64,000 nucleotides of DNA. It comes from Mediterraneibacter glycyrrhizinilyticus (GTDB lineage Bacteria; Bacillota; Clostridia; Lachnospirales; Lachnospiraceae). Location of the stretch: the NCBI RefSeq assembly GCF_015560805.1, contig NZ_JADMSO010000006.1:124001-188000 (forward strand), in the 5' to 3' direction. Numbering within the stretch: the first letter of the stretch is position 1; each line of letters begins with the position of its first letter. The translations under genes and the position numbers were made by a program. Positions 1 through 9,281 of the stretch are shown here, piece after piece. The notes under the pieces were generated by a model. It made no database searches and had not been told where the DNA came from. It saw only the letters and a list, made by a program, of their open reading frames with translations.

Positions 1-71
1 GGGGGCGTACACGGATAACGCATTTTGCCCCAAACATCATATCGACAGCGGAGAAAGAAAGGTGTAAACAT
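1..71 (+). other. Leader of the ABC operon; possible tail of an upstream gene
   Basis: One frame is open from base 2 to a TAA at 65-67 and would encode about 21 residues, so it may be the end of a gene outside the window. There is no start codon or recognisable motif to confirm this. A GAAAGG ribosome site lies just before the ATG at 72. Confidence 0.25.
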
Positions 72-776
72 ATGGCGGATTTTGTGGAATTAAAGCATAT
101 TACGAAAGTATATAAAATGGGAGAGGTGGAGATCCGGGCAGTTGACGGGATCGATTTTGAGATTGAAAAGGGCGAACTGGTCGTGATCGTCGGGCCAAGC
201 GGCGCGGGAAAGACGACGGTGTTGAATATTCTGGGCGGTATGGATACGGCGACGAGCGGAAAGATCATTGTGGACGGCGCGGATATTACACGCTATAACG
301 AACGGCAGCTTACATCCTATCGGCGTGACGATATCGGATTTGTGTTCCAGTTCTATAACCTTGTCCCCAATCTGACTGCAAAGGAAAATGTAGAGCTGGC
401 GCTGCAGATCTGTAAAGATCCGTTGGACGCACAGACTGTTTTGGAAGACGTAGGACTTGGCAAACGGTTGGATAACTTTCCGGCCCAGTTATCCGGAGGC
501 GAGCAGCAGCGTGTATCGATCGCACGGGCGCTTGCGAAGAATCCGAAACTACTGCTGTGCGACGAACCGACCGGAGCGCTGGACTACAATACCGGAAAGG
601 CAATCTTAAAACTGCTTCAGGATATGTGCAGGAAAAAGGGGATGACGGTGATCATCATCACGCATAACTCTGCGCTTGCGCCGATGGCAGACCGGCTGAT
701 CAAGATCAAAAACGGAAAAGTGGCGAAGATGGAGAAAAATACTTCTCCGGTGTCTGTCGATCTGATTGAATGGTAG
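72..776 (+). CDS. ABC transporter ATP-binding protein (LolD/MacB-type)
   Basis: This 234-residue protein is a complete ATPase subunit that should power the large permease starting 9 nt downstream. Visible motifs are Walker A GPSGAGKT (41-48), Q-loop Gln93, signature LSGGEQQRV (140-148), Walker [10 protein letters not shown] (160-168) and switch His198. This arrangement is typical of MacB/LolD/BceA-type ATPases paired with FtsX-domain permeases. The two-component system after the permease suggests the operon responds to envelope stress, an antimicrobial peptide or another export substrate. The substrate cannot be read from the sequence. Confidence 0.93.
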   Translation: MADFVELKHITKVYKMGEVEIRAVDGIDFEIEKGELVVIVGPSGAGKTTVLNILGGMDTATSGKIIVDGADITRYNERQLTSYRRDDIGFVFQFYNLVPNLTAKENVELALQICKDPLDAQTVLEDVGLGKRLDNFPAQLSGGEQQRVSIARALAKNPKLLLCDEPTGALDYNTGKAILKLLQDMCRKKGMTVIIITHNSALAPMADRLIKIKNGKVAKMEKNTSPVSVDLIEW

Positions 777-785
777 GGAAAACAA

Positions 786-3700
786 ATGAAAAAGAAAGCA
801 TTGAAAAAAGAATTTTATATGGAGATCCGAAGAAGTCTCGGGCGATTTCTTTCTATCTTTTTTATCGTTGCGATCGGCGTGTCCTTTTTCTCGGGAATCC
901 GTGCGGCGGAGCCGGATATGCGGTATTCGGGGGATGCGTATTTTGACGAAAAGAACCTGATGGATATTCAGGTGATGAGCACGCTTGGACTGACGGATGA
1001 GGATATCAAAGTACTGAAGCAGGTGGACGGTATTGAAAATGTGGAGGCGGGATATTCGACCGACGCGCTTTGCGCCGGTACGGAAAGCCAGGCGGTATTA
1101 CATATCATGTCGATGCTTCCGTCGATGAACGAACTGACGTTGGAGGAGGGAAGACTTCCCGAAAAACCGGATGAATGTGCGGTGGATGCGGATCTGCTGG
1201 CAAAAGACGGATTTCTGGCGCGCAATGGTTATCAGATTGGCGATACGATCAGGCTGACGTCGGGAACGGACGACCCGATCACCGATACACTGACCGGAGA
1301 TACGTTTACGATCGTGGGAAGTGTGAGCAGTCCGAATTTTATTTCTTTTGGAAGAGGAAATACGACGATCGGAACCGGATCGGTGTCGGGATTTGCTGCG
1401 GTACTGCCGGAGAGTTTCGAGATGGATGTGTATACAGAGTTGTACGCGACGGTGGACGGAGCAAAAGAATTGACCGCATTTACAGACGAATATACCGATC
1501 ATGTGGAACAGGTGCTCGATGAACTGGAAGAAAGAAAGGAAGAACGGCAGGATTCCCGAACGAAAGAGATCCGCGAGGAAGCGGAGACGGAACTTGCAGA
1601 CGGAAAGCAGGAACTCGCTGATGCAAAAGCGGAGGCACAGACAGAACTTGCCGATGCGAAACAACAGATCGATGACGGATGGAAGCAGTTAAATGACGGA
1701 AAAGCCCAGCTTGCTTCTTCGTATGCGGAACTGGAAAGTTCCAGAGAGACATTGGCAGCAGGGGAAGCGGAAATCGCACAAAATGAAAAACTGTTGTCGG
1801 AAAAAACGGCGGAGCTGGAAACACAGCAGGAGACGCTGAACGAAAAGCAACGAGAGCTGGACGGAAAGCTGGCGGAACTGGAGGGCAGCCAAAGTGAACT
1901 GGATGTGCAGAGAGCCATCGTAGAACAGAACAAGGCGGCTCTTGACCAGAAACAGCAGCAGTTGAACGGAAGTCAGACAGCGCTGGATGCACAGAAGACG
2001 GAACTGGATGCACAATGGGCGCAGTTGGCAGAGAGTCAGGAAGCATTGGAAGAACAAAGTACTCTGGTCGGGGTGCAGGAAAGTCAGTTGAATGAACTGA
2101 AAGCGCAGTATCAGGCGCTTTTGGAAAGCGGAACCGCGGACGAAGCGACGCTGCAGGCGATGGAAGCAAAGATCGCGGAGGGGGACGCGGCGCTTGCGGC
2201 GGCAAAAGAACAGCTTTCAGGCGCGCAGACGCAGCTCACAACGTGGAAAAGCCAACTGGATGCCGCGCAGGCACAGTTGGACGCAGGGCAGGCGGCGCTG
2301 ACGGCGGGGCAGGAAGAGCTGAATGCCGGTTATGCGCAACTGACACAAGCGCAGACACAACTGGATGAGGGGCAGGCACAGATTGACAGTGGACGCACCC
2401 AGATTTCGGAGGGGCAGGCGCAGCTGGATACCGGAAAAGCGGCGTTGGAAAGCGGAAAAACACAGCTTGCCGATGCAAAGAGCCAGTTGGAAACTGCAAA
2501 ACAGGAGATCGCAGACGGTCGGGCACAGTTGACGAGCGGGGAGCAGAAAATCGCGGAAGCCGAATCGGAGATAGCAGAGAATGAACAGAAATTGAACGAC
2601 GCCCAGAAAGAATATGACGACGGCAAAGCCGAGGCTGACGCCGAGATCGCCGATGCGGAAGCAGAGCTTGCGGATGCGGAAACAGAGATCGCAAAGATCG
2701 AGCCGGCAAAATGGTATATCAACAGCCGGGACGATCTGACTGATTATACCGGATATGGAGAGAATGCAGACCGGATGCGCGCGATCGGAAAAGTATTTCC
2801 GGTATTGTTCTTCCTTGTGGCGGCGCTGATCAGCCTGACGACGATGACACGAATGGTAGAAGAGCAGCGGACGCAGATCGGTACGCTAAAAGCGCTTGGC
2901 TATGACAGACGCTCGATCGCAGCGAAGTATCTCGGATATGCGACGCTTGCAACGGTGACGGGAAGTATTGTCGGCATTTTGTTCGGAGAAAAAGTATTTC
3001 CATATATTATCATCACGGCATACGGTATCATGTATCCGCATATGCATAACGTGGTGATCCCATACAATCTGGAGTACGCGCTGATGGCGTCGATGGCAGC
3101 GCTTGTATGTACGTTGTTTGCGACGATCTTCTCCTGTTATCGGGAACTGCGGGAACAGGCGGCGGAACTGATGCGCCCACCGGCGCCGAAGAACGGAAAA
3201 CGTGTGCTTTTGGAGCGGATGACCTGGATCTGGAGCAGACTGAGTTTTACATGGAAAGCGACGATCCGGAATCTTGTCCGGTATAAAAAACGGTTCTTTA
3301 TGACGGTGTTCGGTATCAGCGGATGTATGGCGCTTCTGCTCGTCGGCTTCGGCCTGAAAGATTCGATCTTCGATATCGGGAAAATACAGTATCACGAATT
3401 GAGTCTTTACAATGGAAACGTTGTGCTGAATGAAGAGGCTTCCGAGGAGGAGCAGGACGCGGCGGTCAAAAAACTGGATGCGGATAAACGTGTGAAATCC
3501 ACGGCGGAAAATCTGCTCACGCAGGTGACGATCAGCAACGGCAAAGAAGAAAAAGACGTCTTCTTAAACGTTCCGAAAGAGGAAGAACATTTTTCTGATT
3601 TTGTTGTCAACCGTGACCGGATCACAAAAGAGCAGTATACGCTCGATGACAGCGGTGTGATCCTGACCGAGAAGGCGGCGAAAGAACTGGAAGTAAAGGC

Positions 3701-4385
3701 GGGAGATACGATTTATGTCGTAGACGATGAAAAGGGAGAGATCCCGTACAAGATCGCAGCAGTCTGCGAAAATTATATGATGCACTATCTGTATATGACG
3801 GCAGATTTGTATCAAAATGGATTTGAAGAGGAGCCGGATTATAACTCGGTTTACTATATCATGCAGGATGGAAAAATAGCGGAGACAGAAGACGTGGGCG
3901 GTTCGGTGATCGAAGAAGAGGGCGCGCTGAGCGTCAGCTATACGACCAATGTGGAAGAACAGTTGGACGATATGCTCGGAAGTCTGAACATTGTGATCGT
4001 GGTTCTCGTGATCTCTGCGGGAATGCTCGCCTTTGTCGTTCTGTATAATTTGAACAACATCAACATTACCGAGCGGAAGCGAGAATTGGCAACGCTGAAA
4101 GTTCTTGGATTTTATCCGATGGAAGTGGCAGAATATGTATATCGTGAAAATGTGATCCTGACGGTGATCGGCGCGATCGTCGGCATTTTGCTCGGAAAGA
4201 TCCTGCATCGCTTCATTATTGTGACCGTGGAGATCGACACGGCGATGTTTGGACGGAATATTGATTTCAGCAGTTTCGTATATGGGTTTCTGATCACAGT
4301 CGGATTTTCGGTATTGGTCAATGCGGTCATGTACTTTAAGCTGAAGAAGATCGATATGATAGAATCTCTGAAAAGTGTAGAATAG
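786..4385 (+). CDS. FtsX-family ABC permease with a ~400-residue coiled-coil domain
   Basis: This 1199-residue permease has an N-terminal membrane segment (about 20-38), an extracytoplasmic region, and then a roughly 400-residue Gln/Glu/Ala/Leu-rich heptad region (about 238-638) built from variants of 'AxLxxGxxQL'. Two FtsX blocks follow: membrane helices start near 670 ('VFPVLFFLVAALISL'), and the last block ends near the C terminus ('IVVLVISAGMLAFVVLY'). The domain order matches Gram-positive MacB/YhgE-like exporters, in which the coil probably projects across the cell wall. It is co-transcribed with the ATPase upstream and lies 23 nt before a response regulator. The substrate is unknown. 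Confidence 0.9.
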   Translation: MKKKALKKEFYMEIRRSLGRFLSIFFIVAIGVSFFSGIRAAEPDMRYSGDAYFDEKNLMDIQVMSTLGLTDEDIKVLKQVDGIENVEAGYSTDALCAGTESQAVLHIMSMLPSMNELTLEEGRLPEKPDECAVDADLLAKDGFLARNGYQIGDTIRLTSGTDDPITDTLTGDTFTIVGSVSSPNFISFGRGNTTIGTGSVSGFAAVLPESFEMDVYTELYATVDGAKELTAFTDEYTDHVEQVLDELEERKEERQDSRTKEIREEAETELADGKQELADAKAEAQTELADAKQQIDDGWKQLNDGKAQLASSYAELESSRETLAAGEAEIAQNEKLLSEKTAELETQQETLNEKQRELDGKLAELEGSQSELDVQRAIVEQNKAALDQKQQQLNGSQTALDAQKTELDAQWAQLAESQEALEEQSTLVGVQESQLNELKAQYQALLESGTADEATLQAMEAKIAEGDAALAAAKEQLSGAQTQLTTWKSQLDAAQAQLDAGQAALTAGQEELNAGYAQLTQAQTQLDEGQAQIDSGRTQISEGQAQLDTGKAALESGKTQLADAKSQLETAKQEIADGRAQLTSGEQKIAEAESEIAENEQKLNDAQKEYDDGKAEADAEIADAEAELADAETEIAKIEPAKWYINSRDDLTDYTGYGENADRMRAIGKVFPVLFFLVAALISLTTMTRMVEEQRTQIGTLKALGYDRRSIAAKYLGYATLATVTGSIVGILFGEKVFPYIIITAYGIMYPHMHNVVIPYNLEYALMASMAALVCTLFATIFSCYRELREQAAELMRPPAPKNGKRVLLERMTWIWSRLSFTWKATIRNLVRYKKRFFMTVFGISGCMALLLVGFGLKDSIFDIGKIQYHELSLYNGNVVLNEEASEEEQDAAVKKLDADKRVKSTAENLLTQVTISNGKEEKDVFLNVPKEEEHFSDFVVNRDRITKEQYTLDDSGVILTEKAAKELEVKAGDTIYVVDDEKGEIPYKIAAVCENYMMHYLYMTADLYQNGFEEEPDYNSVYYIMQDGKIAETEDVGGSVIEEEGALSVSYTTNVEEQLDDMLGSLNIVIVVLVISAGMLAFVVLYNLNNINITERKRELATLKVLGFYPMEVAEYVYRENVILTVIGAIVGILLGKILHRFIIVTVEIDTAMFGRNIDFSSFVYGFLITVGFSVLVNAVMYFKLKKIDMIESLKSVE

Positions 4386-4408
4386 CGTAAAATAAGGAGG
4401 CAGGACAG

Positions 4409-5089
4409 ATGGACAAGATCAAAATACTTGTTGTGGATGATGAAAGCCGGATGCGGAAACTTGTAAAAGATTTCCTTGTCCGGGAGGGATATATTGTACT
4501 GGAAGCCGGAGACGGTATGGAAGCAATGGACTTGTTTTATGAGGAAAAGGACATTGCGCTTGTGATCCTGGATGTGATGATGCCGAAAATGGACGGCTGG
4601 CAGGTGTGCCGGGAGATCCGGGAACATTCCCGGGTTCCGGTGATCATGCTGACGGCACGGTCGGATGAGCGGGATGAACTGCAGGGGTTTGAATTGGGCG
4701 TGGACGAATATATTTCCAAACCGTTCAGTCCGAAGATCCTTGTCGCAAGAGTCGGAGCGATCCTGCGGCGGACGCTCGGAGCAGATCCGGGAGAACTTTT
4801 AAAGGCGGGCGGAATTGAGATCGACAAGACAGCCCACCTCGTAAAGCTGGATGGAAAACCGATCGAGCTGAGCTTTAAAGAGTTTGAATTGCTGACTTAT
4901 TTTGTGGAAAATCAGGGAATCGCATTATCCAGAGAAAAAATCCTCAATAATGTCTGGAATTATGATTATTTTGGCGATGCACGCACGATCGATACCCATG
5001 TGAAGAAACTGCGGAGCAAACTGGAAGAAAAAGGGGATTACATCAAGACGATCTGGGGTATGGGCTATAAATTCGAGGTAGAGTCATGA
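4409..5089 (+). CDS. OmpR/PhoB-family response regulator
   Basis: This 226-residue regulator has a receiver domain with acidic residues Asp10/Asp11, phospho-acceptor Asp55 (in 'LVILDVMMP') and the conserved Lys-Pro near 106 ('SKPFSPK'). A winged-helix DNA-binding domain fills residues 130-225, including 'DARTIDTHVKKLRSKL'. The ribosome site AAGGAGG lies just upstream. The gene overlaps the histidine kinase by 4 nt, so the two form a translationally coupled pair that probably controls the ABC exporter upstream. Confidence 0.94.
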   Translation: MDKIKILVVDDESRMRKLVKDFLVREGYIVLEAGDGMEAMDLFYEEKDIALVILDVMMPKMDGWQVCREIREHSRVPVIMLTARSDERDELQGFELGVDEYISKPFSPKILVARVGAILRRTLGADPGELLKAGGIEIDKTAHLVKLDGKPIELSFKEFELLTYFVENQGIALSREKILNNVWNYDYFGDARTIDTHVKKLRSKLEEKGDYIKTIWGMGYKFEVES

Positions 5090-6594
5090 GACGTTCCATC
5101 CGGTCGATTAAAAGGCAGATGCTGGCGCTGTTCCTCGGGCTGATCATTCTGATCATGGGATTGATCTTTGCCCTCAACAGTGGATTTCTCGAGCAGTATT
5201 ACGTTTCTAATAAATTGACGGAAATGACAGATATGTATCAGTTGATCGACGACCTGCTGGAATCGGACAAACTGGATAACGAGGCGGCTCTGAATTCGAT
5301 CTGGAGAAAAGCGGGGCGGAACAATCTTTCGATCAATGTGGTGGACCGGGTAGCGAATTCGGTGCTGTATACGGAGCAGGAAGAAAAAGGACCGTTATTT
5401 ACACGTCTGTTCGGTTATATCATCGGCGAAAATCAGAAACAAGGAAGCATGCTGGAATCGTCGGATATGTACGCGGTATACAAACAGAAACTGGATTCAG
5501 GCAGTGAATATCTGGAACTGTTCGGCGTGACGACGAACGGCTGTCTTTTGATCATACAAAGCCCGTTGGAGAGTATCCGGGACAGCGCGGCGATCGCCAA
5601 TCGTTTTTTGCTGTATGTAGGAGGGGTGACGCTTATTTTGGGCGCGGTGTTCGTCTGGTTCTTTTCCAGAAAGATCACCGATCCGATCCTGGAACTGGCA
5701 CAGTTGTCCCGGCGGATGGCAAACTTAGATTTTGACGCCAAATACACCCGGGGCGGCGATAATGAGATCGGCGTGTTGGGAGAAAGCTTCAATACGATGT
5801 CGCGGAAGCTGGAAGAGACGATCTCCGAACTGAAAAGGGCGAACAACCAGCTTCAGAAAGACATTGAGCAGAAAGAAAAAATCGAGAATATGCGGAGCGA
5901 ATTTCTCGGAAACGTTTCTCATGAACTGAAGACGCCGATCGCGTTGATCCAGGGATATGCGGAAGGGCTGAAAGAGGGCGTGAATGAAGATCCGGAGAGC
6001 CGGGAGTTTTACTGTGATGTGATTATGGACGAGGCTGACAAAATGAATCAGATGGTTAAAAATCTGCTTGTGCTAAATCAGTTGGAATTTGGCTCGGAAG
6101 AACTGGAAGTCACACGGTTTGATGTGGTAAAATTGATCCAGGGCGTGTTGGCAAGCTGCGAGATTTTGATACAGCAGGCGGAGGCGTCGGTTGATTTTGT
6201 GGCGGATGATACCGTTTATGTGTGGGCGGACGAATTTAAGACGGAGCAGGTGTTCCGTAATTATCTGACCAACGCGATCCATCATGTCGGCAAAGAACGG
6301 CGGATCGAGATCCGGGTGATGCACAAAGAAGATAACGTCCGCGTGAGCGTATTTAACAGCGGCAATCCGATCCCGGAAGAAGACCTCGGAAAACTTTGGG
6401 ACAAGTTTTACAAAGTGGACAAAGCGCATACGAGGGAATACGGAGGAAACGGGATCGGTCTTTCGATCGTCAAGGCGATCATGGAGTCATTCCACCAGGA
6501 TTACGGAGTGAATAACTTTGACAATGGAGTAGAATTCTGGTTTGAATTGGATGCAAAAGAATGGGAAGCAAATGACTGGGAATCGAAAGAATGA
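5086..6594 (+). CDS. Sensor histidine kinase (HAMP-HisKA-HATPase)
   Basis: This 502-residue membrane kinase has TM1 at about 13-31, an extracytoplasmic sensor of about 130 residues, TM2 at about 168-190 and a HAMP linker to about 245. The H-box 'GNVSHELKTP' contains phospho-acceptor His279. The ATPase part shows an N-box ('RNYLTNAIHHV') and a G-box ('GGNGIGLSIVKAI'). It pairs with the OmpR-type regulator it overlaps. The last residues and the stop codon fall in the first unit of a 30-bp tandem repeat, so the C terminus may vary between strains. Confidence 0.94.
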   Translation: MRRSIRSIKRQMLALFLGLIILIMGLIFALNSGFLEQYYVSNKLTEMTDMYQLIDDLLESDKLDNEAALNSIWRKAGRNNLSINVVDRVANSVLYTEQEEKGPLFTRLFGYIIGENQKQGSMLESSDMYAVYKQKLDSGSEYLELFGVTTNGCLLIIQSPLESIRDSAAIANRFLLYVGGVTLILGAVFVWFFSRKITDPILELAQLSRRMANLDFDAKYTRGGDNEIGVLGESFNTMSRKLEETISELKRANNQLQKDIEQKEKIENMRSEFLGNVSHELKTPIALIQGYAEGLKEGVNEDPESREFYCDVIMDEADKMNQMVKNLLVLNQLEFGSEELEVTRFDVVKLIQGVLASCEILIQQAEASVDFVADDTVYVWADEFKTEQVFRNYLTNAIHHVGKERRIEIRVMHKEDNVRVSVFNSGNPIPEEDLGKLWDKFYKVDKAHTREYGGNGIGLSIVKAIMESFHQDYGVNNFDNGVEFWFELDAKEWEANDWESKE

Positions 6595-6648
6595 GCCGCG
6601 GAAGAATGTGATGCAAAAGAATGAGCCGCGGAAAAATGTGATGCAAAA
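6589..6648 (+). repeat. 30-bp tandem repeat, two units, spanning the kinase stop codon
   Basis: Units 6589-6618 and 6619-6648 differ at one base (GCGGAAGAATG versus GCGGAAAAATG). Related pieces continue on both sides: GATGCAAAAGAATG inside the kinase at about 6550, and GAAC after the second unit. The kinase TGA is in unit 1. Confidence 0.9.
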
Positions 6649-6674
6649 GAACAGGAAGTTAAAGGGGGAAGAGG

Positions 6675-7283
6675 ATGACAGTTATTATTGATTATGATGC
6701 AGGCAATATCAAAAGTGTTGAAAAAGCGCTTCAGTCGCTTGGAGAGACCGTGGAGATCACGGATGAGGCTGAAAAGATCCTGGCAGCAGACCGGGTGATC
6801 CTCCCGGGGGTCGGCGCATTTGGCGATGCGATGGAAAATCTGAACCGGCGGAATCTTGTACCGGTGATCAAAGAAGTGGTAAAAAAGAAAATACCGTTTC
6901 TCGGGATCTGTCTTGGGCTGCAGCTTTTGTTTGAACGAAGCGACGAGGCGCCGGGCGTGGAGGGGCTGGGGATTCTCCCGGGGGAGATCCTGCGGATCCC
7001 TGCTTCCGGGGGACTGAAGATCCCGCATATGGGATGGAATTCGCTTCACTTGGAGCATAACGGAAGACTGTTTCGCGGGATCGAGGAACAGGCGTATGTC
7101 TATTTCGTACATTCTTTCTATTTAAAAGCGGCGGAGGAAGAGATCGTGAAAGCATCGACAGAGTATGGCGTTCACATCCATGCTTCCGTGGAAAAAGATA
7201 ACGTGTTTGCCTGTCAGTTCCATCCGGAGAAGAGCGGCGATGTGGGACTGCGGATCTTGAAAAATTTTGTGGAACTGGGGTGA
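6675..7283 (+). CDS. hisH: Imidazole glycerol phosphate synthase, glutaminase subunit
   Basis: HisH hydrolyses glutamine and channels ammonia to HisF for step five of histidine synthesis. The 202-residue protein has the class I glutaminase nucleophile Cys79 in '[11 protein letters not shown]' and the His-Glu pair in 'CQFHPEKSG' near 186-188. The N-terminal '[16 protein letters not shown]' is characteristic of HisH. The ribosome site AAAGGGGGAAGAGG precedes the ATG. hisF starts 5 nt after its stop, as expected for the heterodimer. Other his genes are not in the window. Confidence 0.97.
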   Translation: MTVIIDYDAGNIKSVEKALQSLGETVEITDEAEKILAADRVILPGVGAFGDAMENLNRRNLVPVIKEVVKKKIPFLGICLGLQLLFERSDEAPGVEGLGILPGEILRIPASGGLKIPHMGWNSLHLEHNGRLFRGIEEQAYVYFVHSFYLKAAEEEIVKASTEYGVHIHASVEKDNVFACQFHPEKSGDVGLRILKNFVELG

Positions 7284-7287
7284 GGAA

Positions 7288-8049
7288 ATGTTTACGAAGA
7301 GAATCATTCCCTGTCTGGACGTACATGCGGGCAGGGTTGTAAAAGGAGTTAATTTTGTAGATCTCAAAGATGCCGGTGATCCGGTCGAGATTGCAAAAGC
7401 ATATGACAAAGCAGGCGCGGATGAACTTGTTTTTCTGGATATTACCGCATCCTCGGATGCCCGTGAAACTGTGGTCGATCTCGTGCGCGAAGTCGCAAAA
7501 TGTGTGTTCATTCCGTTTACCGTCGGCGGAGGGATCCGTACGGTGGAAGATTTTCGGACATTGCTCAGGGAGGGCGCAGACAAGATTTCGATCAATTCAT
7601 CGGCGATCAACACACCGGAACTGATCTCGGAGGCGGCTGCAAAATTCGGCAGTCAATGTGTGGTGGTTGCGATCGACGCGAAAAAGCGTGCGGATGGAAG
7701 CGGATGGAACGTCTATAAAAACGGCGGACGGGTTGACGTCGGTCTGGATGCGGTAGAATGGGCGCAGAAAGTAGAGAAGCTTGGCGCGGGAGAAATTCTT
7801 CTGACAAGCATGGATTGCGATGGAACGAAGAACGGGTATGATCTGGAACTGACGAGGACGATCGCGGAGCATGTGTCGATCCCGGTGATCGCGTCCGGCG
7901 GCGCAGGAAAGATCGAACATTTCAAGGAGGCGCTGACTGAGGGAAAAGCAGATGCGGCGCTGGCAGCGTCATTGTTTCATTATAAAGAACTGGAGATCCG
8001 ACAGGTGAAAGAATACTTGCAGCGCGAAGACGTGCCGGTGCGGTTATAA
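7288..8049 (+). CDS. hisF: Imidazole glycerol phosphate synthase, cyclase subunit
   Basis: HisF is the TIM-barrel cyclase that converts PRFAR plus ammonia to imidazole glycerol phosphate and AICAR. I place the start at ATG 7288 ('[15 protein letters not shown]'). The same frame is open 21 nt further upstream into hisH, but the family begins at this methionine and GGGGTGAGGA provides a ribosome site. The 253-residue length is normal. Catalytic aspartates are visible in 'PCLDVHAG' and 'VVAIDAKK', and the phosphate-binding loops in 'TVGGGIRT' and 'ASGGAGK'. Confidence 0.97.
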   Translation: MFTKRIIPCLDVHAGRVVKGVNFVDLKDAGDPVEIAKAYDKAGADELVFLDITASSDARETVVDLVREVAKCVFIPFTVGGGIRTVEDFRTLLREGADKISINSSAINTPELISEAAAKFGSQCVVVAIDAKKRADGSGWNVYKNGGRVDVGLDAVEWAQKVEKLGAGEILLTSMDCDGTKNGYDLELTRTIAEHVSIPVIASGGAGKIEHFKEALTEGKADAALAASLFHYKELEIRQVKEYLQREDVPVRL

Positions 8050-8071
8050 GGAAGAGAGGAGCAAAAGAGAA

Positions 8072-8743
8072 ATGGCAGGAATCAACGGAGACTGGTATGA
8101 GGCTTTGAAAGGGGAATTTAAGAAGCCTTATTATAAGAAATTATTCGATACAGTAAACGAAGAATATCGGACAAGGCAGATCTTTCCGCCGGCAAACGAT
8201 ATTTTCAATGCGTTTCACCTCACACCGTTAAAGGATGTGAAAGTGGTGATCCTCGGACAGGATCCGTATCACAACTACGGGCAGGCGCATGGCTTATGTT
8301 TTTCGGTACAGAAAGGCGTACAGGTTCCTCCGTCTCTTGTCAATATTTATCAGGAACTTCATGACGATCTGGGATGTACGATCCCGAATCATGGATGTCT
8401 GACCAAATGGGCCGAGCAGGGAGTTCTGATGCTCAATACGGTTCTCACCGTGCGGGCGCATCAGGCAAATTCTCACAGAGGGATCGGATGGGAAGAATTT
8501 ACCGATGCGGCGATCCAGGTGCTCAATACACAGGATCGTCCGATCGTCTTTATCTTATGGGGAAGTCCGGCGCAGCGAAAAGAGAAAATGCTGACGAATC
8601 CGAAGCATTTGATCCTGAAAGCTCCGCATCCAAGCCCGCTGTCGGCATACCGCGGATTTTTCGGAAGCAAGCCGTTCAGTCAGACAAATGCTTTTCTGGA
8701 AGCGCATGGTGTGGAGCCGGTGGACTGGCAGATTGGATCGTAA
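8072..8743 (+). CDS. ung: Uracil-DNA glycosylase (family 1)
   Basis: This enzyme removes uracil from DNA in base-excision repair. The 223-residue protein has the water-activating loop 'GQDPYHNYGQAHG' (catalytic Asp64), the uracil-binding 'VLLNTVLTV'-type strand (here 'VLMLNTVLTVRAH') and the minor-groove loop 'HPSPLSAYRGFFG'. These are diagnostic of UNG. It lies 22 nt after hisF in the same direction with its own site (GAAGAGAGGAG), and is probably a run-through neighbour rather than functionally linked. Confidence 0.98.
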   Translation: MAGINGDWYEALKGEFKKPYYKKLFDTVNEEYRTRQIFPPANDIFNAFHLTPLKDVKVVILGQDPYHNYGQAHGLCFSVQKGVQVPPSLVNIYQELHDDLGCTIPNHGCLTKWAEQGVLMLNTVLTVRAHQANSHRGIGWEEFTDAAIQVLNTQDRPIVFILWGSPAQRKEKMLTNPKHLILKAPHPSPLSAYRGFFGSKPFSQTNAFLEAHGVEPVDWQIGS

Positions 8744-8768
8744 AGTGGGAAGTGAATCAGATTATAAA

Positions 8769-9100
8769 ATGAATCTTTTGAAAGTGCGTGATTCGGGAAA
8801 ATATATTGTCAATAATACGGATGTCCAAAGTGTTTTCGAGATTACAAGAGAAACATTTGCAGGACATTTTGATGCGATCAGGGAAAAGTATGGAGATAAA
8901 CAAGGAGACGGACAATATGTGTACGGCGCTGGAAAAGTTAATAGAAGATGGAAAAAAAGAGGGGATGCAGGAAGGCAGACTTACCTCGGTCAAAAACCTG
9001 ATGGGAGAGTATGGGATGGAAGGCAGAGCAGGCGATGGATGCATTGAAAATCTCACAAGAAGACAGGAATAAATATGCAGGCATGTTGAAGAAGCAGTAA
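8769..9100 (+). pseudogene. Frameshifted C-terminal remnant of an Rpn-family (PD-(D/E)XK) nuclease/transposase
   Basis: Conserved-looking protein sequence is split over three frames. From 8769, one frame reads 'VRDSGKYIVNNTDVQ' through 'AIREKYGDK'. A second frame then continues 'MCTALEKLIEDGKKEG' and 'MQEGRLTSVKNLM'. A third gives 'AEQAMDALKISQ' and 'EDRNKYAGMLKKQ' before the TAA at 9098-9100. The 'MCxALExLIExGxxEGxxEGR...AMxALxIxxEDRxKY' pattern is familiar from the tail of Rpn-family recombination-promoting nucleases, which are abundant in Lachnospiraceae. The catalytic N-terminal domain is missing, so this is a dead fragment. The family call is from memory of the pattern, not a search. Confidence 0.72.
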
Positions 9101-9119
9101 GAAATCATATAAAATGTGA

Positions 9120-9156
9120 AGAAGTCGGAGGCTTAAAGCCACGGCTTCTTTTTTAC
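9120..9156 (+). terminator. Intrinsic terminator after the Rpn remnant
   Basis: GAAGTC...GGCTTC outer arms and GGCTT/AAGCC inner arms form a stem followed by TTTTTT. It separates the ung region from the ABC operon downstream. Confidence 0.75.
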
Positions 9157-9281
9157 TCATCGGAACAAATCTTAAGAAAACATTAATCAAATTTTCTGTA
9201 AAATATTCCATATTTTCAGATATGATAAATCCATCTGGCATACCGTATAAAGTGGATGCGGCAAAAAGGATGGAGGGTAAC

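Noticed and set aside
1480-2709. Several long minus-strand frames opposite the coiled-coil permease
   Set aside because: They arise from the repetitive Gln/Glu/Ala coding of the plus-strand coil and give Ser/Pro/Phe-rich nonsense.
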